Of a stretch of 64,000 nt of DNA, positions 24,925 through 36,900 are shown one piece after another (position 1 is the stretch's first letter; each line of letters opens with the position of its first letter). The notes under the pieces are model-generated. The model worked only from the letters and a program-made list of their open reading frames with translations, did not search any database and was not told the DNA's origin. The stretch comes from RGIG426 sp045598965 (lineage in GTDB: Bacteria > Bacillota > Clostridia > Oscillospirales > Acutalibacteraceae), in assembly GCA_045598965.1 (NCBI GenBank), contig JAZRVH010000027.1, positions 1 through 64,000 on the forward strand, read 5' to 3'. The position numbers and the translations under genes were made by a program.

Positions 24925-27900
24925 ATGAATAACAATACGAATTATGCGAACAGCAGACCGAGGAGCGTGAAACGTAAGAAACGCACCGGTTTTACCATGA
25001 TGGAAATGATGATCACCCTTGCCATCATGGCGATTCTGTTTGGCTTGGCTGTGCCGGCGGTTGCCCAGATTCAGAAGAATCTGGAAATGGCACGGCTTAA
25101 TAGTTATGCCAAGGATGTCTATTTGGCGGCTCAAAACCGCTTGACATCCCTTAAAGCCACGGGCGAATTGGTGAGACTCCGTGAAGAGCTTGAGGATAAG
25201 TATACCGTCACGGTGGATCCGGACAACGATCCGTTGCCTTGCTATTTGCCGAATGCGGATGGTACGGGTGGATTTATGCCTCAAGACTGGGATGAGTCGT
25301 GGGGCGACTTGTACTATAACTTCTTCGGCCTTATGCATAACCCCACTGATGCCTCGGACAACGATGCGATTATCTCCGAAATAATCCCCGAACTCTCGGT
25401 GACCTCTACGACTCTCGACAAACATTATTATATTGAATTTAACCCCTATAACGGTGACGTGTACGCCGCTTTCTATACCGATGCGAAATCCGGCTTTACG
25501 GCGGCGGATATCCATAATTTGCCCCGTGAAGACAAAGATGACAACGGCCGTACCAAAGCGTACCTGCGTGACGACTTTGTCAATACTGCCGGCGACAACG
25601 TGATGGTGGGTTATTACCGTGGCGACCCCACCGAAATGCTCAAAGAGAAAGAAATCAAAGAGTTTGATGTGCATTGCGAGCTCGTCAACAAAGAAGACCT
25701 TTACATTAAAGTGACCTGCGATTTGAGTACATACGCTTCTCGTAGGAAATATATGGAGGCCTCTGTGACATTGGAGCAGGTGGGCACTGAAAACTCGGTG
25801 GTTATTCCGCTCAATCTGTTGATGGATTCCACGCTGTATAATTACGATCGTGTTACCAATCATCAGATGATTGGCTGGAACGGAAACGAATTTGTCTACT
25901 ATATCCTTTTGGATGGATTGGAACAAGACGGTGTGACACCGGAAGGCAACGGCGTCATCGACAAGCTGCTTGCCCAGGAGGGTGTTACCGTTAATAATGC
26001 CGACGAATTCAAAGAGGCTTTCGAGGCTGGTTGTAACCTGAGAGCTACTGCCAACGTGGAGCTGGATTTTGCCGGCGACGTTGTGCGTACCAGCGACCAA
26101 AACAGCGTAAGCCACGACCAAAACAGCCGTTTTGGCGAAATTACTTCCGGCCCTGAAGGACAAACGGTGCGTGTCGGCTATGTCCGTCAGTTGCAAAACC
26201 TTGACGGATACTCTGCCGGTGGCAACGCTTTCAACATCGAACAGACCCGTGTGGAATACGTGAAGGTTATCGATGAAGAGACCGGCGATTATGTGAAAGA
26301 GGTCGACAAAGAGACCGGTATTGTGCATTATCAGGAAGAATATACAGCCGGACCTGTTGACATCTACTTTAATGCGAAATATGAGGGCGAGGGCAGAGAC
26401 TTCCTGCCGTGGGATTCGGACTTCTTAGTCGGTGAGCCCACCGGTGCCGATTTGAAAAACTACCTCACCTCTTTTACGCCGATCAACTACACGTTCGGCG
26501 GCAACAAGCAGACGACTTACAACGCCAACGGCTGCGGTCTGTACGACTTTAACATTGTCGGCCCGGCAAGCGGTAATACCGGTCTGTTTGGTTCGGTTAA
26601 AAACATGACCTTTAAAGAAGTGTCGTTGATTGACGCCAAGGTTCAAGGCGGCAGTGGTGCTTCCACAAGCGTAGGCGGCTTGGCCGGTAAGGCGGAGGAC
26701 TCGCAATTTATCAAGTGCGGCGTGCGTTTGACCGATAAGACTCTGGCGGAAGAAGTTCGCTATGACGACAGAGCGGATATTTACGGCACAATGGCATCCC
26801 GTGTGGATAGTCTGAAAGTGAGTGCCACCGATGCGAAATACATCGGCGGTTTGGTTGGTTATGCCAAAAACTCTGTCTTTGATTACTCCTATGCCGCTGT
26901 GAAAGTGGAAGATGAGGGTGCTGAAAACGCCGGTGGTCTTGCCGGCTACCTTGAAGGTACCAAGGCCGGCTCTGCGTATACCGTCAATGCTTGCTATACT
27001 TCCGAACCGACGATTGGCGGCGATTATACCGGCGGTCTCGTGGGTTATATGAAGGGCGGTTCCATTGTCGGTCAGTCGGATGGTAACGTGGCAATGTATC
27101 CGTCTTACGCCACCGGCGATGTTACCGGCAGCAGCATTAACGGCATTGTTGGCGGCTTCGTCGGCAAAACCGAGGGATCCGTGTCGTTCAGCGATTGTAA
27201 CTCGTTCGGCCGTGTGAGCCACGGTGCCGACGTTACGACCACAAATATGGGCGGCTTTGTCGGCTCCGTAATGCCGGGTGCAAGCTTTACCGATTGTGCC
27301 TATTTGCAACAAGATCGCTACAACAAGGGAACCGAATTCGGTACCGCTCAGCCTGCGGGGATTACCGCTCGTGCCTATACAGATCCTGCCTGGCGTGCCC
27401 TTGATAGCGACGGTAACGAAGAAAATAGCGATACGGATTCTTATCCGTATACCATTTATATGCGTTCCCTCATTTTCCCGTTTACGATGGCGGCTCAGAG
27501 TGAGTACAATCTGGAAGGCACGTTTATCGGCTATTCTCCGATTCCTCACTACGGCGACTGGCCGCTGGAGGATAACCTCCAGACTATGCTCGCTTACTAC
27601 GAGATTTATGCCGATGGAACGGTCGGCTTCTACGGTTCTACCAGTATGAACGGCGATCCCGATGAGGCCGCCAACGGCTGGCATACGGACTCTCTGCTCC
27701 GTGGCGACGTGGAGTGCGTGGAAGACGGTTACGCCATTTTGTCCTCCGATACATTGACCTCTTTGGTGATGGGCGGAACTACGTATACGCTCAGTGCCGA
27801 TTTTTCGAAGGGTGGCATCCGCTTCGATAACGACGGTTCGACCCGTACGGAAACTATGCACGCTTACAGACTGCCCAGCGACCTCCAGGGTATGTCTTCG

Positions 27901-30900
27901 GCCTATGAGAGCCAAATGAACGGCACGGGCGGCACCTACCTCCAACAGGTGGTTCTGACCGGTAAAAACGGCAGTGAAGAAATTTTCACCGATTATACCT
28001 TCTATTATTGCCCGGTGTTGGCGAAAACCGCTATCAACCCGACGCCGTCTCAGGCGGACGATCCGTCCTCCTGCCCGTCGGCAGCGGAAAAGGCAAAAGC
28101 GGAATTTGGCGAAACGGAAAAACCGGAAGCCGGTATTGTCCGCTCTGCCCGTCAGCTCAACGCCATTGGCCGTATGAGCTGGTTCTGGAATATGAACTTT
28201 GAGCAGGAGTGCCACGTCAACTTCGGCACCTATGTGAAGAACTATTGCGGTATTGCGGGCTTTGACCTGTCCGGCGACGGCCAGACGGGCACCTACCGCA
28301 ACAAGCCGATTGGTAACAACACGCCTTCCGGCAAAAAACCGTATACCGGAACTTACAACGGTAACTACAACAAGATTATTGACTATTGTTTGAAGATCAG
28401 CAGTGCGAACGACTCTCTTGATGCTGGTCTGTTCGGCGTGCTCTATAAAGGTACTGTGGAGAACGTGGTGCTGATGGCATCCGACCCGAACGGTAACAAC
28501 GGTGCGGGCACCGCCTGGGTGAAAAACACGATGACCAGCGGCACTGCGTATCACATGGCTCCGCTCGTCGGCTGGGTCGACTACGATGACGAAGCGTTTG
28601 AGGCAACGGGCGGTACTGCTCGTACAATAGGTAAACCGTGGAGCGTCAGCAGCATTAAAGATTCCATTTCCAACGGTGTGTTTGCCTTTGACGGCGAAAC
28701 GAGAGGCGAGGGCGACAGCGGAAAGTGGTCGGACGCCAAGGACGAAAAGAACGGCGTGATTGGTCTGACTCCGCAAAACAACAAGCAATATTTGTTGGTG
28801 ACCGTAAAAGGTAATTTCGGCGTGGTCGATAGTGCTACCTTGGTGACCAAGAAGCCTGTTCAGTATCATGACGATGAGGTTTACTCCACGTCTTCCGCCG
28901 CCAGCATCAAAGACGGTGAAGTCACCTTCCGCTTAGCTCCGGGCGATTGTTACTATGAAGTTACGCCGGCATCGACGAACCCTGCGAACGGCGAAGTGAC
29001 CCCGGAACATTCCGAGTACAAATTGGGAAGCAAGGTTTCGGTTACGCTCACCGGCGGCAATGCGGCCGGTTGGGATTACAATGTGACCTCGTTCACGGCA
29101 CAGCTGTTCACGACAGAGCCGGTTGTTCCGACGGGTGACGATCCGGCAACCTACATCACCGGTATTGCCAATATGTCTACCGTGAAAAACTGTGCGGTGG
29201 CAGGCTATATTGTGGATTACACGCCGAACGGCAGCTCCGGCAATGAGGTTCAAATCGGCGGTTTGGTCGGTAAGAACCAGGGCGAGGTCTACAACTGCTC
29301 TGCTTCCAACAAACGCTTGTCTGCCAGCGGTTCCAGCGGAACACGGTTCATCGGCGGAATTGCCGGTGTCAACAAGGACGCTATTATCGCCAACTGCTAT
29401 TCCGGCGGTGTTTTGGCGGCAATGGGCAACCAGACGGCTTATGTGAGCGGCGTTGTGGGTCAAATGCAAAAGGGCAACGAGACCCGTGACTGGTGTCCGG
29501 CAGAGACTAAACTCATCAGCTGTTACAGCTTCTGCTCTATGGAAAATAACGATAGCAGCAACATTCACTACTTCGGTGTGGCGAACGGTAGTGAGTCTTT
29601 GATTCTCCACAGTCACTTCTATGAGACTATCGTTAAGACTTATGGAGCTCCGGAAAATCAAGACAACCCCGTTTTTGCCAAGCTGGAGGATAAAGATCGT
29701 AGTTACGCCGCCACCATCCGTGGCGAGACGGTGAACATCCCGTATGCCTTGTCCTATGCCCAGATGAAGAAACTGTTTAAGGGCACCGGCTTTGCCTTGT
29801 CGGGCAATACCGGTAGGGCTGACTATGACCACAGCTGGCCGTATGACCAAATGCTGGAGGGCGATTTCCCGTTCCCGGCTGTGGTGACGGATAACAGCGG
29901 AGCCTTTGTCCACTATGGCGATTGGCCCGCTCCGAACGGTACGATTTACAATCTCGAATTCTCTCCCAACGGTACGTTCTGGGTCGACTTCTGCGTTGAA
30001 GCCGCAAACCAAACGGACTTCAACTACAACTGGGGCGATTGGCTGAAAGAACTGAAATATCAGTGGGAAATCGGCAACTTCAAGAAAGGCGACTATATCG
30101 AAATCATCGTAGAGCCGGAATTCAAGTTTGAAGATCCCGAAGCCTGGGGCTTGTTCCAGTGCTGTATCCACACGATGATGAACGATACTGGTGCTGACGT
30201 TGAGGATGCTCAGAACGATACGTCGTATGAGGATCAGCCCATCAACTTTGTGAATGGTCAGGTGTACCAGTTCCTGTTCGACGTGGAAGAGGCGGTTCTC
30301 CACCTCAATAACGACCCGCAGCTGTGGTTTGCTATTGACTACAACCGCAAGGGCGGAGCGAACGGAAAGCTTTGGAGCGATGTTAAAGATAACCACTTTG
30401 AAGATGATGGAACGCCGGCAGGGGATACTAACCGATTCCGCCTCAACACGATTAAGGTGAATATCTATCGTGACAACAGTAGTACCAGCACGACGGACAT
30501 AACCTCTCGTAAGTCTACCACCACGCTTGGCGAAGGGGAGACGACCAGTGTCGCCGAGGCAACGCACCTTGAGCTTTTGAAGGCATGGGATTTTGAGCCG
30601 GTGAACGGTACTCCGGCAACCAACATCCTGTCTACCGACAAAGGTCCGATGGTTGCGGGCGTGATTTCCGACACGCTGTATGCCGGTACTGCGAGCACCG
30701 GTCACTCCAATATGATTACGCTCTCGAATGCGAACGATTTCCGTATGAACATCAGTGACGCATTCAATAATGAGGCTAAACTTAAGAAGAACGAGTGCTA
30801 TCAGGTCGAGGCGACCTTTGCCTTGGGCGACGGTGCGGCGAAAGATATGTCGATTCGTCCGTGTCTCGTGTCCGGCGAGGATTTGTTCTATGCCAGCAGC

Positions 30901-33900
30901 TACACGTTGATTCAAAAACGTGCCACCTCCGGTGCCAACGAAGGCAAGGTTATTTGGGCAAAAGCCCTCTACACCTTCGGCGAAGAGGGGGCGATTATCG
31001 ACGATAACGCCTACATTAAGTGGATTCCCCGTGACGGCAGCAACACGCTGAACGGCGATTTGTATGTCGATAACATCACGGTGAAAAAGGTGGCACAGGG
31101 TGCTGACCCGACGGCTACCTCCGCTACCGAAGCCACGATTCCGGTGGACGATGACGATGCCAAGCTCGTGGCGTATTGGGCATCTGATCATGCCACCGCC
31201 ATCCAGGCTCCGCACTATGAAGTTCGACCGGCCGATGGCTACCGCTATTTCTCTGTGGGCGGTAAAGACGTAACCGGCAAGGTTGAGTGGAAAGAGTTCC
31301 TAAGACAGCACGAATCGCTGACGGAAACGCAGTATATGATTGTAACGCTGCAGTATCCGGAAGCCTACGATACCGATTCTGTTTCTGCGGATAACTTTAC
31401 CTTCACCTGCGACTCCTACGCTTACGGCGAGAACCAAACCCTTTCGGAAGTGTCTGCCGCTGTCGGTGAGGATGCATTTGATAAGGAAACTCGCACGGTG
31501 AAATGGATGATTGGCGGCCCGCTGAACCGTTCCGCCAACGTGGAATACGATACGACGCTGCGTACTTACTTTGCGTATCGTAATGCCGACGTTTTGATTA
31601 ACAACAACGTTCTTACCGGTCAAGAATTGGCAAAACAATTCTACATCACTGTCAGTATCTATGACCGTGACCCGAACGCTACCGGTATGACGGTTCCGAC
31701 TACGACCCAGTCCCGCACCACCAAACAATTGTCCGGCGGTACAGCGGTGCATACCTTTGCGGCCGATACGCTGGTTGACAAGTATATGTCCTTCGGCGTT
31801 GACGATAATAAGTACGTCGGTTACGTGGACGGCAATACCTCCAACACGATGAGTTGGAACGAGTTTGTCAACATGGTGGGTGCTTTGGGCGACGGTCAGT
31901 ACCTCCGTGTGACCTTGACCAACAACAATGCTCCGTTCGGCTCGTTGGATTTGGCAGCCCAAACGATTCAAATCAACGCCTACCGTGGTGTGGACGGCAA
32001 GATTATCAAGGGCGAAAAAGCCAAGTCGATGAATGCGTCCACCATTGTGTACCAGGTCAACGGTCCGCTCGACCTGAACACCGTTGCTTCTGACGGCTCT
32101 AAAGAGGGCTACAACGATGCCGGCCTCGTGTTCACCGGTACCGGTGACGTAGGTGTGGACACCTCGATTTTGGTGGAGATTATGTCCACCGCTACGACCG
32201 CTCAGTTGCAAGGCGATAACCTTGATGTACTGAAAGACGAAACGATTTCCAACAAACCGGTTACCATTACCCTTTCCGGCGACAACTTCGCCTCTTCGGT
32301 AAGAGCTAATGATATCATTACCTCCTGGTTCTCCGGCTTGGGTGATTTGGGTCTTTCGGCAAAAGTCGCTTCGGTGAGCGGCAACGTGTTGACCGCTAAC
32401 ATCTCCGGTACAGTGACGGTTACGCCGACTGCGGATGTGCCTGTGGGCGTTACTGTTCCGGGCGAGTTTACCGCAAAAGGCGGAAACGATATCGTTGCCA
32501 GCGGTTCCTTCGTGATTTCCAAGAAAGAGCCGAAAGCATCTATCATCGGCGACGAGATGACCCGTTCGTTCTTCGTGAACGAGGATGCTCCGCAAACCTA
32601 TGTGGATATTAAGGTTGCCAATGCCGAAATCACCACGAACCTCGGTTCGGTGGCGGATTGGTATATCGGCACCTTGCCGACGGGCTTGGCACTTTCCGAG
32701 GTTTCGAGAACCAACGAAACTACTGTGCACCTCGTCTTTACCGGTCATCCCACCGAGCAGACGGATAAACACTTGACCTTCAAAGTGCCGTCCTTTGCGA
32801 ACACCAGCGGCACCCAGCTCGACGTTCCCGGCGATATGACCTTTAGCGTTATTACTCGTCCGACGGTGGACGTTCCGACGTTCAGCCTCGCCGCTGGCAC
32901 CTATCCGGGTTCCCGCACTGTGGCGTTGAGCTGTGAGACCGTGGATGCGGAAATTGAATATAAGACCATCAAAGACGGTGTGGAAAGTGCTTGGACGCTG
33001 TATATCAACCCGATTGTGTTGACGGACGGCGAAACCCAGGTGATTGCCCACGCCAAGAAAGAGGGTTGCATCACCAGTGCGGATGTGTCGAACACCTACA
33101 TCATCACGCACGACGACAACCTCCTTAAGAACGGTTACTTCGAAGACGGCCTGGATGGCTGGACGTTTACGCCGGCTTCTGCAAACGTTCAGGTTGTCAA
33201 CGGTGTGTTGACTGTCACCGATTTCCATAGCAGTAATGCTTTGGAGGTGACCGCCAGCCTCAAAGACGGCGTTACGCTGAAACCGGACACCACCTATCGT
33301 TTGTCCTTCATTATGAATACGAACAACGAGAATATGATGGTGAAAGTGGTTCCGGGCGGCAACAAGTCTACGGAGTATACGAAATCCGGCACTTACGAAT
33401 TCAAGACTGTGTCTGACCCGAATGCGTTGTCGACCTTCAAGATTTACATTTCCTCTCCGAGAAACTTGGTAGATGGTAGCGGTGCTGATCTGCCGGTCAG
33501 CGGTACGTTCGATACCTTCGTGCTTACCGAGGTGGGCGGCGGTTCTAACCCGACCATTACGACCGAATCTACCACATCTCAGGCGGAATCGTCCATCGCC
33601 AGCCAGCCCGAGTCCAGTGCGGCAGAATCCAGCACGACCTCTACGGTTCCGGGCGAGCGGACGAAGGTTGCCCAGTGGGTGACCACGGCAGGTATTTCTC
33701 ATAGTGAGTTCAAACAAAACTATGGCGAGAGTTATGTCCGTGTTTACGGCAACTGCCCCGGTATGAAAGACGGAACAAGCTCCAAGACTTGGCGTGAGTT
33801 CTTGGCAGATATCGGTAGTGTTTCTGCCAACCAGTACTTTGAAATTGCCTTTACCCACGTGGACGGCGAATCTTTCCACGGTGCTGTTAATGACGGAACG

Positions 33901-36900
33901 AAATCGTTTATGAGCAATACCGGTTACAATCCGAGCACGACGACTCTCGTGTCGGCGGATGACCTGAAAGTGTTGTTTGAGACGAATGGTGCTTTGACCT
34001 ATTTGGGTGAGAGCGATCCGCACTTGGAGGCAACGCTCCAAGGTGCTACCGGTATTCCGTCGAATACGGACATCATCTGTACCGTAACGCTTTGGGAGGG
34101 AAGCCACGGCGGCGAGACCTCCGAGCCGAGCACGTCGCAGAGCAGCTCTACTCCGAGCGAAAGCTCGCAGAGCGAGACCTCGCAGAGCGAGACCTCTCAG
34201 CCGTCTACCTACACGAACCTTATCAAGAACGGCAACTTCGCCGATGGTATGAATGGTTGGACGCTGAACAACGGCGGCACGGCTTCAGTTGTGAATGGCG
34301 TTCTTACCATCCCGTCGCAGGAGTTCTATCCTGACTTAAAGATTTCGGCGAGCTTGATTGACGGTTATACCATAAAACCGGGTATAGATTACACCTTGAA
34401 ATTCGATATGAATAGTAGTAATCCTGAATCCCTGTATGTCAAGATTCGTCCGGGTATTAACGACAATGGCTTGGTCTCCTGCAAAGAAAGTGGTAAGTAT
34501 CACTTCACCACAACTGCAGATGTGACCAGCGATAAGTTCGAAATTTGGATCCAGGGTGCGAAGAGCATTGCGGGTCTGTCTGCCACGTTCGACAACTTTA
34601 TCCTTGTCGAGGGTGATGGCAGCAATATTCCGGAGGGCGGCGACCCGAACCCGCCTGTGACCGAGACCTACAGCGTGACGGTGACCGGCGGTAACGCCGA
34701 CAAGACCTCCGGCGTGGCTCAGGGCGAAACGGTTACCTTGACCCCGCCGACAACCGCACCGGAACAAGGTAAAGAGTTCGACAAGTGGCAAGTGGTTTCC
34801 GGCGATATCACCATTACGAACAACACGTTCGTGATGCCTGCCTCCGACGTAGAGGTGAAAGCCCTCTACAAGTGGCACGAGTACTCCATTACGGTTTACG
34901 GTGGTAACGCCAACGGCAAATCCACTGCCCACTATGGCGAAACTATCCAGTTGAACGCCAATACACCGGAAACGGGTAAAGAGTTCGCCAACTGGACCGT
35001 TGACTCGCCGAGTGGCCTGACCATTGACGGTGCGACGGCGACGATGACGACCTTCACAATGCCGGAGTCCGACGTTGTGATTCGAGCCAACTTCACCGAT
35101 AAAGAGTACACCATTACCGTAAACTCCAACAACGCTACGTTTGGTACTGCCAAAGTCGTGGGCGACGTGACGAAGGGTACCTATGCAACGGAGTATACCT
35201 TGTCCTATGAGCCGGCAGATGGTTATCGTCTTGCCAGCTGGACGGTGAGCCCGTCGAGCGTTACGGTTGGTGAGAACCTCAAGTTCTTGATGCCGGCTGA
35301 AAATGTGACCATCACCGCCGTCTTCGAGAAGATTGTGGTGCCGACCCACAACGTGACTGTCACGGGCGGTACGGTGAACGGCGGTACCGGTGTGGCGACG
35401 GTGGCCGAGGGAGATACGGTTACGATTACCGCATCCGATCCGAGTACCGGTTACGAGTTCACCGGTTGGACGGTGACGAGCCCGAGCGGCTTGTCCCTCG
35501 TCAGCACGACGGCCTCTACCACCACCTTCACGATGCCGAAAGCGGACGTGGCGATTACCGCCAACTTTGCGAAAGTGAACTACAACGTCACTTGCGGCAC
35601 GGTTACCGGCGGTACGCTGACGGTGAACAAAACGACCGCAAACTATGGCGATACCGTGACCGTGACGGCGACCCCGAGCACCGGTTATACGACCGGCACC
35701 ATCACGATGAACGGCACGCCGATTACCGGCAACACCTTTACGATGCCTGCGGCAAACGTGACGGTGTCCGCTACCTTCAATAAACAGAGCTTCGCCATCA
35801 CAGTGAATAACGATTCCGCTAAAGGTACCGTTACGGCTCCGACGACGGCCGCCTACGGCGATACGGTGACCTTGTCTGCCGTCGCTAATGCCGGTTGGAC
35901 CTTCACCGGATGGACGGTGAACGCCGGCGGCGTGACCGTGACGAATAACCAATTCCAGATGCCGGCAAATGCGGTGACGTTGACCGCCAACTATACGGCG
36001 GATACCAGTTCTCCGATTGCCAGCTGGTCGACGACTGGCGGCATTGGCGAGGTTGGTTATCAAAACGGCGTTTCCACCATGAAGGTGAAATACAACACGC
36101 CGGGCACGAGCGGCAAGACGCTTGAAGCGTTTATGAACGGGTTGACCTTGAATGCTAACCAGTATGTGAAAGTCACCTACACGACGGCTTCCGGCACCAA
36201 GTTCGGTAATGCCCGCCGTGCGGCGACCACCTTCGATATGCGTGCCGTTTCCGGCGGTACTCGTGCCGTTTACACCGCTAACGACTCCACCATTGTGGCG
36301 TACGTGGTGGAACCGACGGCCAAGACGACCGATCCGTCCTTCGACATCAGCTGGACCAACGCTTCTGCGGTTCCGGCGAATACCGATGTTACCGTAACGG
36401 TGGAGGTGTACAACTACACTACAAGCCCGATTGCGGGTATGGATGTCACGGATGCAAGCAAAGCCTACACCGTGACGGTTGTTGGTGGCTCGGCAAGCCC
36501 GGCCTCCGCCTCGCCGAACACGTCGGTTACTGTGACCCCGACCGTCCCGTCCGGTCAGAAATTCACCGGTTGGACGGTGGACGCCTCCGACTACTTGTAT
36601 GTGGCGACGGTCACCCCGGGTAGCACAGCGAACCCGCTGACCTTCACGATGCCGTACAACAACGTGAAGCTGACCGCTAACTTCGAGGAAGACGAGACGA
36701 GCGATACGCCGACGACTGGCGACTTGATCGTCAATGGCAACTTTGCAGTAACGGATAGCAATGCTTCCGGCTTCGGTTGGGATATTACCCACCTGAACAC
36801 CTGGTCGTTCAGTGGTAACACGGCTACGATTACCTGCTTCAACAAGCAAGGAACCGGTCTTATCCAACATGTCACCGGCTTGACTGCGGGTACGGAATAC

